A stretch of 64,000 bases of DNA, from NCBI RefSeq assembly GCF_947568225.1, contig NZ_CANOOQ010000001.1, positions 2,046,001 to 2,110,000 of the forward strand. Reading direction: 5' to 3'. The notes under the pieces were generated by a model, which had not been told where the DNA came from, did not search any database, and was given only the letters and a program-made list of their open reading frames with translations. The DNA is from Faecalispora anaeroviscerum (GTDB taxonomy: Bacteria; Bacillota; Clostridia; Oscillospirales; Acutalibacteraceae). Every line of letters begins with the position of its first letter. Within the stretch, counting starts at the first letter, position 1. Position numbers and translations under genes: made by a program. Below are positions 42,176 through 50,737 of the stretch, piece after piece.

Positions 42176-43117
42176 TTACAGCGACGCCAAAAACGACAGC
42201 TCGGTATTGCCGCCGGACAGCAGGAAGCAGACCTTCTGCTGCGGCTCAAAGCGGATGTTCCCCTCGAGAATCGCGCCCATCGTGATGGAGGACGCCGGCT
42301 CCGCGACAATCTTCCCTTCGCTGCTCAGCAGATGTGCCGCCTTGGCAATATATTCCTCACTGGTAGATACCACCTGATCGACGTACTTCTGCACCAGCGG
42401 GAAATTGGCCTGACCCGGCTGAGTGACCAGCAGCGCGTCTGCCAAAGAGGCAGCCTTTGGCAGACAGACCCGCTCCCCAGCCGCAAGGCTCTTCGAATAG
42501 CGCGCCACCACGGCGGGCTCCGCTCCGACTACTTTAACGGAGGGCTTCTCTCCCTTTGCGCCGATCGCCACGCCCGAAACGAGTCCGCCGCCGCTGACCG
42601 GGGTCATGATCACATCCACATCCGGCAGCTGGCGAACGATCTCCACGCCGCAGGTGCCCTGCCCCGCGATGATCGCCTCATCGTCATACGGCGGAATAAA
42701 AATATAGCCATGCTGTTCCACCAGGCTCTGCGCCAGCGCCTGACGGCTATTCAGCTCACACAGCAGAACCTCTGCCCCAAGCCCCTTGATCTCATTGATC
42801 TTGATTTCCGGAGCGGTATCGGTGAGTACCACCGTGGCCTTAATTCCCAGCATCTTGGCGGCATACGCTACGCCGATGCCGTGATTGCCCGAAGAAACTG
42901 CCACAACTCCCTTTTCCAGCTGTTCGGGGGTCAAAGATAGAACTTTATTCAGAGCGCCTCTAAGCTTAAAGGAATGTGTTTTCTGCATGTTTTCCGCTTT
43001 CACATATACCTGGCAGCCGAGGGCCTCGTCCAGATTTTGCAGCCGAATTACCGGGGTTTCGTAAAGATAGGTTCCGATTCGTTCCTTTGCCAGAGCAACT
43101 TCCTGTGCTGTTACCAT
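42176..43117 (-). CDS. ilvA: threonine/serine dehydratase (short form, no ACT domain)
   Basis: 313 residues from the ATG at 43117 (AAGGAGAG seven bases upstream). PLP enzyme deaminating threonine to 2-oxobutanoate, and serine to pyruvate. The PLP lysine is K51 in SFKLRGA; SSGNHGIG and the phosphate-binding VSGGGLVSG loop follow. Length and lack of a C-terminal regulatory domain resemble catabolic TdcB, so the symbol ilvA versus tdcB cannot be decided from sequence alone. Partner of the downstream ridA. A leader of about 200 bases with an unusual hairpin precedes it. Confidence 0.88.
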   Translation of the reverse strand: MVTAQEVALAKERIGTYLYETPVIRLQNLDEALGCQVYVKAENMQKTHSFKLRGALNKVLSLTPEQLEKGVVAVSSGNHGIGVAYAAKMLGIKATVVLTDTAPEIKINEIKGLGAEVLLCELNSRQALAQSLVEQHGYIFIPPYDDEAIIAGQGTCGVEIVRQLPDVDVIMTPVSGGGLVSGVAIGAKGEKPSVKVVGAEPAVVARYSKSLAAGERVCLPKAASLADALLVTQPGQANFPLVQKYVDQVVSTSEEYIAKAAHLLSSEGKIVAEPASSITMGAILEGNIRFEPQQKVCFLLSGGNTELSFLASL

Positions 43118-43534
43118 GTTCAATCTCTCCTTTGATTTTCATTTCCGGGCGTTTCAAAATAGGTTGGCCTTCTGTTTCCGGACATATTTTGATAAGAACC
43201 TCACGCCGTCAGCGGCAACAAGTTGCCGACAGCTGTGAGAGCCTTGAAACTCGAGACAGATGAAGCGGTTATCTTCTGCCGCCTGTACAGCCAGAGAACA
43301 GCTCATTCTCGTTATAACATTACCATACCACACGGCGGGCAGGCGGGCAAATTCTTTTTTTAGTATTATACTATATCTAAATTCATATTTGCTCAGTGTA
43401 AATTCGGCTTGCTGCAACGGCAGGAACAAGACAAGCGGATCGATGAAAAAACGGACTATCCGTAAATACGGCAGCCCGCTTTTTGTTTCATTCTATAGTA
43501 TGCCTCTACTGCGGGAGCATCTGGGAGTCTAAAA
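43118..43534. other. ilvA leader and intergenic region
   Basis: No supported gene; a 91-codon leftward frame here has no ribosome binding site. It holds the promoter listed below and a long imperfect hairpin at 43200-43239 (outer CTCAC/GTGAG, inner GGCAAC/GTTGCC), both within the predicted ilvA leader. No T-box specifier or T-box sequence was recognised. Confidence 0.55.
43322..43350 (-). promoter_or_regulatory. candidate promoter for ilvA-ridA
   Basis: Minus strand TTGCCC (43350-43345), 17-base spacer, TATGGT (43327-43322), with TG one base before the -10 (extended -10). Confidence 0.5.
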
Positions 43535-44647
43535 TCAGCTCAGAATCGCCAGCTCGGTCTCCTTATCAAAGATATGGCACTTCAACATATCCAGCGCGAT
43601 GCTGGTTTTGTCGCCGGGCTTCGCGGTGGAGGCGGGGTCTACGCGAGCGGTAAGAGAGTTGCCTTCGCAGTTCAGGTACAGGTAAATTTCCGCACCCATC
43701 AACTCCGTTACTTCCACATCCGCAGCAGCCAGACTGTCCTGCGATTTTGCGAGGAAAGCAGGCTCATCATGAACATCCTCGGGGCGAATGCCGAAGGTGA
43801 CAGTCTTGCCTACATATGCATCCAGAGAAGTCCTCTCTGTTTTGGACTGCGGAATCTTCACCGTGGTCTTGCCGAAGGTCAGCGCGTACTGCGCGCCGTC
43901 CTTACTGAGAACTGCATCCAAAAAGTTCATTTGGGGCGATCCCATAAAGCCGGCTACAAATTCGTTAACCGGGCGCTCATACAGATTCTGGGGCGTGTCG
44001 ACCTGCTGAATAAAGCCGTCCTTCATCACAACGATACGGTCGGCCATCGTCATTGCTTCGGTCTGGTCATGGGTAACATAAATAAAGGTCGTGCCGAGGC
44101 GCTTATGGAGCTTTGCAATCTCGGTTCTCATCTGGGCACGTAGCTTCGCATCCAGGTTGGAGAGCGGCTCGTCAAGAAGGAAGACCTTGGGGTCGCGAAC
44201 AATCGCACGACCCAGCGCAACGCGTTGGCGCTGGCCGCCGGAGAGAGCCTTCGGCTTTCTGTCGAGCAGGTGAGAAATATCCAGAATGCGGGCGGCTTCT
44301 TCCACGCGGCGTTTGATCTCATCCTTTGGAGTCTTGCGCAGCTTCAGGCCGAAAGCCATGTTATCAAATACAGTCATGTGCGGATACAGCGCATAGTTCT
44401 GAAACACCATGGCAATATCGCGGTCTTTGGGGGCGATGTCGTTGGACAGCTTGTCCCCGATGTACAGCTCTCCCTTGGAAATTTCCTCCAGCCCGGCGAT
44501 CATGCGAAGCGTGGTGGATTTTCCGCAGCCAGATGGGCCAACCAAAATGATAAATTCTTTGTCTTCAATCTCCAGGCAGAAATCAGTAACCGCCGTTACC
44601 CCGCCCGGATAAATCTTGTAGATGTTTCTGAGTGATAAATTTGCCAT
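43535..44647 (-). CDS. sugar ABC transporter ATP-binding protein (UgpC/MsmK/MalK type)
   Basis: 370 residues from the ATG at 44647 (MANLSLRNIYKIYPGG), AGGAGG six bases upstream; 25 earlier in-frame codons are leader. Nucleotide-binding domain with Walker A GPSGCGKST (37-45), signature LSGGQRQRVA (135-144) and DEPLSNLDAKLR, then an OB/TOBE regulatory domain (about 240-370) typical of the carbohydrate-uptake CUT1 subfamily. No permease or binding-protein gene is adjacent, so it may be a shared ATPase serving several sugar transporters, as MsmK does in streptococci. Confidence 0.92.
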   Translation of the reverse strand: MANLSLRNIYKIYPGGVTAVTDFCLEIEDKEFIILVGPSGCGKSTTLRMIAGLEEISKGELYIGDKLSNDIAPKDRDIAMVFQNYALYPHMTVFDNMAFGLKLRKTPKDEIKRRVEEAARILDISHLLDRKPKALSGGQRQRVALGRAIVRDPKVFLLDEPLSNLDAKLRAQMRTEIAKLHKRLGTTFIYVTHDQTEAMTMADRIVVMKDGFIQQVDTPQNLYERPVNEFVAGFMGSPQMNFLDAVLSKDGAQYALTFGKTTVKIPQSKTERTSLDAYVGKTVTFGIRPEDVHDEPAFLAKSQDSLAAADVEVTELMGAEIYLYLNCEGNSLTARVDPASTAKPGDKTSIALDMLKCHIFDKETELAILS

Positions 44648-44849
44648 AATAAACCTCCTGAGCATATGGATCGGTCTGAGCACACGGCGCTTCCCGCCGT
44701 TAAAACCTGAGTGAAATAGCAAGATTTGATATTACTAATATATCAGAACCACCCCGTTTTTAACAGACCTTTTTTACCCAAACTTTGCATGGAGCGTTTA
44801 GGTAAATCCCATAAAGAAGCTAAAGATGTGATAAAAACGAAGAGGCTTT

Positions 44850-45587
44850 TCAGGTGAAAACCGCCAGAATTTCTTTGGCAGTCATTTGTCGAACCTCGCC
44901 CGGAGAAAGATTTGGGTCTAATTTGAGCGCGCCAATCTGCACGCGACGTAGCGCCAGTACGGTTTTTCCCCTGGCCGCAAACATCCTTTTAACCTGATGA
45001 AATTTTCCCTCATAGATACATACGCGCGCCTGACGCTCCGGCGGCGTGATTTTTTCATCGCACAGTTCTGGCGGCAAAACAGACAATTTTGCAGGAAGCG
45101 CTTCGAAATCTTTCATTTTTATTCCGACAGAAAAGGCCAGAATATCTTCGGAACTGATTGGCAGATCAAGCACAGCATCATAGATTTTCTCAACTTTCTT
45201 CTTCGGGGAGAGCATTTTATGTGCATAATCTCCGTCATTTGTCAAAATGAGCAAACCCTCGGTATCTTTATCGAGCCGACCCGCCGGGAACAACCCCCGG
45301 CGCTGCCACTCCTGCGGAACCAGATTCACTACGGTTTCGGCCCTTGTATCGCGTGAAGCGGACAGAACCCCTTTCGGTTTATTCATCATCAGGTAAATAA
45401 AGCGAGAAACCGACAGCGCGCGCCCCTCTACCGCAATCACATCCTGTTCCGCGTCTGCCTTCTGCTCCGGCCTTACAACCACTGCTCCGTTCACTGTCAC
45501 CAGCCCTTTGCGGATCATCAGCCCTACTTCCTTGCGGCTGCCTCTATTCTGGGAAGCCAGTATTTTATCGAGCCGTTCCAGCGCCAT
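44850..45587 (-). CDS. RsuA/RluB-family pseudouridine synthase
   Basis: 245 residues. N-terminal S4 RNA-binding domain (1-60, MALERLDKILASQNRGSRKEV), then the synthase domain with the catalytic Asp in GRLDKDTEGLLILTNDG and the KKVEKIYDAVL strand. The KxYxV and EGKFHQVKRMF motifs fit the branch that modifies U516 of 16S rRNA (RsuA), though RluB/E-type specificity cannot be excluded. Confidence 0.9.
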   Translation of the reverse strand: MALERLDKILASQNRGSRKEVGLMIRKGLVTVNGAVVVRPEQKADAEQDVIAVEGRALSVSRFIYLMMNKPKGVLSASRDTRAETVVNLVPQEWQRRGLFPAGRLDKDTEGLLILTNDGDYAHKMLSPKKKVEKIYDAVLDLPISSEDILAFSVGIKMKDFEALPAKLSVLPPELCDEKITPPERQARVCIYEGKFHQVKRMFAARGKTVLALRRVQIGALKLDPNLSPGEVRQMTAKEILAVFT

Positions 45588-45658
45588 GGTATTCTCTCCC
45601 TGCCTTTTCGTATTCCTGTATCACTAAACAGCCTAACTGGCCATCCGGCTTAAAACGA

Positions 45659-45695
45659 CGATTTCTTCCTCCGCACACGGCGGGGGAAGAAATCG
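45659..45695. repeat. pyrimidine-arm GC palindrome
   Basis: CGATTTCTTC pairs with GAAGAAATCG around a CTCCGC...CGGGGG centre. Similar palindromes occur at about 2508, 4597, 58631 and 63902. Confidence 0.55.
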
Positions 45696-45756
45696 ATGTC
45701 TCTTTTCAAACGGTATGGTTCTATTGTACCGTGAGCAGACGGTTAACGTCAAGAAG

Positions 45757-45791
45757 AAAAGCGTACGGAGGATCGTACTCCGCACGCTTTT
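45757..45791 (-). terminator. terminator after DUF4830 gene
   Basis: AAAAGCGT and CGGAG pair with CTCCG and ACGCTTTT. In the leftward direction the stem runs into CTTTTCTTCTT. It lies about 90 bases after the DUF4830 stop codon. Confidence 0.65.
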
Positions 45792-45882
45792 CTGGTATTG
45801 TCGTATCGAACCGGGCTTACCGGCGGTGAAAGCCGCTCCTGCCCTGAACGCTTACAGGCCGATTCTATTTCTATTCGCCGGG

Positions 45883-46476
45883 TTAATCCGTTGGCCATGC
45901 GTTGGTGGGGATTTCGCTGACATTCGTTGTCTTGGCAGACTCAGCGGCAGATTCAGCCGAAGAGGTGAGCTGCTGCGCCGTGTTGCCGGGCATAATGCGT
46001 TCGCTGCCGGAGAAGCCGCACATGGAGCCTTCCAGCGGAGTGGAGCTGATGTCGCCCCCAATCACCTTGCCTGCGTATACCAATATAGTAGCGCGAACCA
46101 GCGCACCCTGATCGGTGGCGTTATTGATTTGGTACACCCACTGCTTGCAGATCTTGCCCGCATAACGAGTCAGATCCAGCCCCTGCTCCTTTTGCAGAGC
46201 ATTGTATTTTTCATATACCTCGTTAAAGGTCGCCGGAATCGTCACCTCTCGGATTTCGAGCGGCTCTTCCGTAACCTCCCAGCCAAACTGGGTTAAAAAT
46301 TCAATGCGGTCTTCGTTGCTTTCCGCCTTTAGATTATATTTCTGGCCGCCCATCGTCGCTTCGCTTCCGGACCCATGAACAACCACTGCGGTAATTGTAA
46401 CGAGAACCAGCACCAGAATCAGGAAAACAACCAACAGAATATTTTTTTTCTTAGCTTTCACAGATACGACAAACAT
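45883..46476 (-). CDS. DUF4830-like membrane-anchored protein
   Basis: 197 residues. Short basic N-terminus, one membrane helix (about 11-34, NILLVVFLILVLVLVTITAVVV), then an extracytoplasmic domain with RIEFLTQFGWEV, TIPATFNEVYEKYNALQKEQGLDL, YAGKICKQWVY and a C-terminal Ser/Ala-rich tail. This pattern (FGWEV ... IPxxFxxVYxxYNxLQKxQGFDL) is what I recognise as DUF4830, common in clostridia and of unknown function. GGGAG precedes the ATG by six bases. It is a single-gene unit ending at a terminator. Confidence 0.75.
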   Translation of the reverse strand: MFVVSVKAKKKNILLVVFLILVLVLVTITAVVVHGSGSEATMGGQKYNLKAESNEDRIEFLTQFGWEVTEEPLEIREVTIPATFNEVYEKYNALQKEQGLDLTRYAGKICKQWVYQINNATDQGALVRATILVYAGKVIGGDISSTPLEGSMCGFSGSERIMPGNTAQQLTSSAESAAESAKTTNVSEIPTNAWPTD

Positions 46477-46605
46477 CGCTCTCTCCCCCTTACTTCATAG
46501 TAATACATATGCACGGCGCGTCACGCTCATGCAAGCATTTTAGCGGGGAGAAAAAATCCTTCGCTGTTTGCCGGATTCCTGTATTTGAGTGCAGTGAAAA
46601 AGCGA

Positions 46606-47838
46606 TCAGCACAGCATGTTAATGCACCAGATCACAAACGGCTGATAGAACACATCAATCAGGAACGCTCCCACGATAGGGACAATAATCAGGGCCTTGC
46701 GGGATTCCCCGTATTTCGCCTGTATGGTGGTCATGTTGGCCACCGCAGTGGGGGTGGAACCGATGTCGTGCCCGATGAGCCCGGCGCACATGACGGCCGC
46801 ATCATAATTTTTACCTAAAATTCTAAAGATTACGAAGTATGTAAGCAACACCAGGAAGACTGTTTGAGTGACCAGCACGATCAGCAGAGGCAGCGCCAAT
46901 TCGGCCAGCTCCCAAAGCTTGAGCGTCAGGAGCGCCATCGACAGATACAACCCCAGTGTAATATCGCCGACCTTGTCGTTAAAATCCATGCGGAACTCGT
47001 AAAAATGATACTTCTCATTCAGGTTGCGGACCAGAACGGCAAAAAACATTGCGCCCACATAGGTGGGGATTGACATATGGATTAGCTGCCCCAGATACCC
47101 GACAATTACGGCCCCAAGCGTCATACAGAGCATCAGCGCGGTCAGATTCTTCATAGTGGCGGCATAATCCATTTCCGGGCGCTCCGCCGCTTCTGTTTCG
47201 TACCCTTTGACGTCGATTTCAAACGTTTCTTCCGGTTTTGGCTCCAGCCGGTAGCGAATAATCAGGCGTCGGCCCAAAGGCCCGCCGATCAGGCTGGCTA
47301 CAATGAGGCCGAAGGTAGCCGCCGCGAGCCCTACCAGGCTGGCCCCGGGGTAGCCCATCGCTTCCAGCGTCTGGCCATAAGCCGCCGCACCGCCGTGGCC
47401 ACCCACCAGCGCCACCGGGCCGGATACAATTCCATAAGCCGCGTGCAGTCCTACCATGGGGCCAAGCCCGACGCCAATGCCTGTTTGCAGCACAGTGACC
47501 ACTACGTTTACCAGCCAGTAAATCAGCAAAAGCTTTCCGCCGGTCAGCAATACCCGCAGGCTGGCACCAAGCCCCACCGTGGTAAAAAACGCAAGCATAA
47601 ATACCGACTGAAGGGAGGAATCAAATTTAAAATGGATGATTCCGCTTAAATAAAACCCAAAATTGAGGAACACAAACAGGAATCCACCCACCACGGGAGC
47701 GGGGATACAAAATTTTTCTAAAAAACCAACCTTGCTTTTGATCGAATAACCTATCAGCAGAAAAATCGCCCCCAGGGTCATCGTACCAATGTTGTCAAAC
47801 GAAAAAGTTAAGACCGAATCGATAAATTCCGCGCGCAT
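46606..47838 (-). CDS. gltS: sodium/glutamate symporter
   Basis: 410 residues from the ATG at 47838 (GGGAGG eight bases upstream); an upstream in-frame ATG at 47892 adds sequence lying inside a leader hairpin. About ten membrane helices with two inverted repeats, each carrying the GxGG-type re-entrant loops (VALVGGHGGAAAYG and IGHDIGSTPTAVANM). Imports glutamate with sodium. A single gene with a long leader. Confidence 0.92.
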   Translation of the reverse strand: MRAEFIDSVLTFSFDNIGTMTLGAIFLLIGYSIKSKVGFLEKFCIPAPVVGGFLFVFLNFGFYLSGIIHFKFDSSLQSVFMLAFFTTVGLGASLRVLLTGGKLLLIYWLVNVVVTVLQTGIGVGLGPMVGLHAAYGIVSGPVALVGGHGGAAAYGQTLEAMGYPGASLVGLAAATFGLIVASLIGGPLGRRLIIRYRLEPKPEETFEIDVKGYETEAAERPEMDYAATMKNLTALMLCMTLGAVIVGYLGQLIHMSIPTYVGAMFFAVLVRNLNEKYHFYEFRMDFNDKVGDITLGLYLSMALLTLKLWELAELALPLLIVLVTQTVFLVLLTYFVIFRILGKNYDAAVMCAGLIGHDIGSTPTAVANMTTIQAKYGESRKALIIVPIVGAFLIDVFYQPFVIWCINMLC

Positions 47839-48295
47839 GCTATTGACCTCCCCAATCCTTATTTGAATACCCAAGCAGACCAAAAACCGCAAGATCCGCT
47901 ACGGTTTTTGGCAGATATTCCTTAATACCTATGAAAAAGTGCCACCAATCATGATTTGCACACACAGGGCAGAACGGTCAAATCCAAGCCGTTTCGCTCC
48001 CGTTTGCCTCGTTATTTCGCCCCCTCTCTTTTATAATTATAAAAGATGATTCTCTAGCATTAGTGTCAGAATCATTTTTTGCTGCCGCAGCGAAGCTGAT
48101 AGGAAGTAATAAATTAAATTTTTAATTATTTGTATAATATTTTATCTATTTTTATGGTATTGGAAACTTGCGGAAAAGTCAACCCCCTATTTTTTTAAAA
48201 AATAATATATTGTTTGCAACAAAAAAGCCACCGGCGAACCGGCGGCTTTTTGATTCTTAAATTTCACTTTTAAAAACTTCTTTAAAGGAATTTTC
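47839..48295. other. gltS leader and AT-rich intergenic region
   Basis: No gene seen. It holds a perfect 10-bp inverted repeat CCAAAAACCG/CGGTTTTTGG (47880-47889 with 47902-47911) in the gltS leader, an 8-bp inverted repeat ATGATTCT/AGAATCAT (48046-48053 with 48068-48075) next to a palindromic TATAAT-containing stretch that is the likely gltS -10, and the fba terminator. Confidence 0.55.
48221..48252 (-). terminator. terminator after fba
   Basis: Leftward stem GCCGCCGG/CCGGTGGC with a TTCG loop (one wobble), followed by six T; AAAAA precedes it, so it could also act in the other direction. Confidence 0.9.
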
Positions 48296-49234
48296 TTACG
48301 CCTTGCCGGCGCAGCCCAGCACAGTGTTGATCTTATGCTCTACCATCTCTTTGATGGCGGTACGGGCGGGCGCGAGGTATTGGCGGGGATCAAAATGGGA
48401 GGGATTCTCCGCCAAATATTTGCGTACGCTGGCGGTCATCGCCAAGCGCAGATCGGAGTCAATGTTGATCTTGCAAACAGCCATGGTGGCAGCCTGGCGC
48501 AGCATTTCTTCCGGAATGCCGATCGCGTCGGGCATGCTGCCGCCGTAACGGTTAATTTCCTCTACAAACTGGGGAACAACCGAGGAAGCACCGTGCAGCA
48601 CGATGGGGAATCCGGGCAGGCGGCGGGAAACCTCCTCCAGAATATCAAAGCGCAGCTGGGGCTTCTGGCCGGGTTTAAACTTGTATGCGCCGTGGCTGGT
48701 GCCGATGGCGATCGCCAGTGAATCCACGCCGGTTCTCTTGACAAAATCCTCTACCTGATCCGGGTCGGTAAAGTGGGCCTTGTCCGCGTCCACGCTCACC
48801 TCATCCTCAATGCCGGCCAGTTGGCCAAGCTCGGCTTCAACCGTCACATTATATTTATGCGCGTATTCCGCAACGCGGCGGGCTTCGTCCACATTTTCTT
48901 CATAAGACTTAGAGGAACCGTCGAACATCACGGAGGAAAATCCGCCGTCGATGCACTCCTTGCACAGCTCGAAGGAGGGACCGTGATCCAGATGCAAAGC
49001 GATAGGCAGCTCGGGGTCCAGCTGAACCGCAGCCTCCACCAGCTTTGTCAGATAAGTGTGGTTGGCATATTTGCGCGCGCCTGCGGATACCTGAAGGATC
49101 ACGGGAGCCCTCAGCTCATGGCAGGCCTCTGTGATTCCCTGAATGATTTCCATGTTGTTGACGTTGAATGCGCCGATGGCGTATCCGCCTTCATAGGCTT
49201 TCTTGAACATTTCCGTCGTATTTACCAATGGCAT
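48296..49234 (-). CDS. fba: fructose-bisphosphate aldolase, class II
   Basis: 312 residues from the ATG at 49234 (MPLVNTTEMFKKAYEGGYA), AGGAG ten bases upstream; a GTG nine bases earlier is in frame. Zinc aldolase splitting fructose 1,6-bisphosphate in glycolysis. Zinc ligand region HLDHGPS, EAELGQLAGIEDEV, the second zinc His in AIGTSHGAYK, and the LHGASSVV and NIDSDLRLA phosphate-binding motifs. Monocistronic. Confidence 0.96.
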   Translation of the reverse strand: MPLVNTTEMFKKAYEGGYAIGAFNVNNMEIIQGITEACHELRAPVILQVSAGARKYANHTYLTKLVEAAVQLDPELPIALHLDHGPSFELCKECIDGGFSSVMFDGSSKSYEENVDEARRVAEYAHKYNVTVEAELGQLAGIEDEVSVDADKAHFTDPDQVEDFVKRTGVDSLAIAIGTSHGAYKFKPGQKPQLRFDILEEVSRRLPGFPIVLHGASSVVPQFVEEINRYGGSMPDAIGIPEEMLRQAATMAVCKINIDSDLRLAMTASVRKYLAENPSHFDPRQYLAPARTAIKEMVEHKINTVLGCAGKA

Positions 49235-49265
49235 TTGGATCACACTCCTGAATGATTATTAATGT

Positions 49266-49340
49266 ATTATACCGCAGGCGCAAAGCGCCGTCGTGATATA
49301 TTGATCAATTGGCGGTATAATGCCTTGCAGCCATTATACC
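49266..49340 (-). promoter_or_regulatory. fba promoter region with repeated GGTATAAT elements
   Basis: Three GGTATAAT copies: two leftward (49340-49333 and 49273-49266) and one rightward (49314-49321). The distal leftward copy has an extended TG-N -10. The rightward and distal copies form a perfect 9-bp inverted repeat (49314-49322 with 49332-49340). Confidence 0.55.
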
Positions 49341-49411
49341 ATAAAACGGAAGAAAAGACAGGCTTGAGAAAAGAATACCTATAAAAATCTTCCGCAAAAT
49401 TTTTGTAAGAT

Positions 49412-50248
49412 TCAGGCTGTAAACAGCTGCGCGTTGCACCTGCTGTAATGAAACAAATACTGCTGAGCCACACCAGCATATGGCCCGAGCTGCTGCGGCG
49501 TATAGCCGGGCAGCAGTACCGCCATGGCGCGCTTCATCCATACGTCCATGGGGAAGGCCTCAAGCCGATGCAGCCCGTACAGCAGCGCACACTCCGCCAC
49601 CTTTTCCCCCACACCGTAGATCGTCATCAGGCTTTGCCGCGCCTCATCAATCGGCAGGCGTGCAAGCGCGTCTAAATCCACCTCGCCGCCGGCCACCTTC
49701 TGTGCCGCGTCGATCAGGTACTTGGCCCGGAAGCCGCTGCGCACCGGCGCAAGGGAATCTACCGTCTGAGCAGCCAGACATTCCGGCGAAGGAAAATCGA
49801 AAAAGCCGTCCTGCTCTTCGCCGAGCAGTCGGCAGAGCCTGTCCACCAATCCCTTAATGCGCGGAATATTATTGTTCTGCGATAAAATAAACGAGCACAG
49901 CGCCTCCCATGGGTCCTGCCGCAGCAGGCGGATGCCCGGAGCGAATTCCGCAGCCTGCCGCAGCGCCGGATGCATCTGCGCCAATGATTCGCGAACCGCC
50001 GCGTAATCAAATTCAAGATCAAAATAAGGAATCCAGATTTTTTCGAACTCCGCCGCCTTTACGTCGTGGAACAGCACGGTACCGTCCTGCTCCGTGATCT
50101 TCAGGCTGCGCCCGCAGGCAATCCCACGGTATTCTCCGCCGGGCAGCACCTGCCAGCGGAAGCACTGGCCGCAGTCCAGCGTCTGGAGCAAATCCAGCTC
50201 AGGGGACGACGGGATCTCCACCCCGCGTAACGTTTTTCGATATTGCAT
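49412..50248 (-). CDS. 8-oxoguanine DNA glycosylase (OGG1-like, HhH-GPD)
   Basis: 278 residues from the ATG at 50248 with AAAGGAGG five bases upstream. N-terminal OGG-type domain (LDLLQTLDCGQCFRWQ ... EYRGIACGRSLKI), then the helix-hairpin-helix GPD core: SQNNNIPRIKGLVDRLC, the catalytic lysine in SGFRAKYL, the hairpin YGVGEKVAECALLYG and the catalytic aspartate in FPMDVWMKRAM. Bifunctional glycosylase/lyase of the OGG1 class removing oxidised guanine. Confidence 0.92.
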   Translation of the reverse strand: MQYRKTLRGVEIPSSPELDLLQTLDCGQCFRWQVLPGGEYRGIACGRSLKITEQDGTVLFHDVKAAEFEKIWIPYFDLEFDYAAVRESLAQMHPALRQAAEFAPGIRLLRQDPWEALCSFILSQNNNIPRIKGLVDRLCRLLGEEQDGFFDFPSPECLAAQTVDSLAPVRSGFRAKYLIDAAQKVAGGEVDLDALARLPIDEARQSLMTIYGVGEKVAECALLYGLHRLEAFPMDVWMKRAMAVLLPGYTPQQLGPYAGVAQQYLFHYSRCNAQLFTA

Positions 50249-50553
50249 GAGTTCCTCCTTTGCCGCGCTCAGCAGCGCGGCGTGTATCAACGACCCCGTG
50301 AGGGCCGAAGCCGTTTGCGGGATTTTTGTTTTTTGCTGAAACCGGGCGGCCGTGGGCCGCTCCGGGCTGATGATCTGATATTTTTAGTATAGCATACTTT
50401 TACGCAAGCGAAAACGGGTCGGTCAAACTGTCCGCGTAAAGGGGAAAATACTGCCTGTTGTTTGGAAAACTGTATTTCTCCGTCGGATTTGGTTGACATA
50501 ACAGACATTTCCACAAAATCCAGTCAAAACTTAACACACCGGTATATCGTGAC

Positions 50554-50605
50554 TTATCAACACTTTCAACAGAGTTATCCACACTATGTTCCGGGGTTAT
50601 CCACC
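50554..50605 (+). promoter_or_regulatory. cluster of three phased DnaA boxes
   Basis: TTATCAACA (50554-50562), TTATCCACA (50575-50583, perfect consensus) and TTATCCACC (50597-50605), all in the same orientation with starts 21 and 22 bases apart, about two helical turns. Confidence 0.7.
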
Positions 50606-50689
50606 GGATTTATGTTAACCTGAAAGTTTTACATATGGTATAACCAAGCTTTTGCGCAATCCTTTTCCTCACCCGTTCCGTATAAACGT

Positions 50690-50718
50690 TTGCCTTTCGC
50701 CTAAAATAAGGGTATTAA
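50690..50718 (+). promoter_or_regulatory. candidate promoter for small membrane protein gene
   Basis: TTGCCT (50690-50695), 17-base spacer, TATTAA (50713-50718), 20 bases before the start codon, so the leader would be very short. Confidence 0.5.
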
Positions 50719-50737
50719 ATCATCAGGAGGCTCACTT

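Larger units (their letters stand above)
50249..50737. other. intergenic region between divergent genes, with DnaA boxes
   Basis: About 490 bases with no supported gene. It contains the three-box cluster and promoter listed separately; the remainder is moderately AT-rich without a clear unwinding element. Confidence 0.6.

Noticed and set aside
43154..43429. 91-codon leftward frame upstream of ilvA
   Set aside because: It spans the predicted promoter and leader hairpin, with no ribosome binding site or family features.
50554..50605. DnaA-box cluster as the chromosomal origin
   Set aside because: No dnaA, dnaN, rpmH or gyrase genes nearby, only three boxes, no clear AT-rich unwinding stretch, and gene orientation does not switch consistently here.
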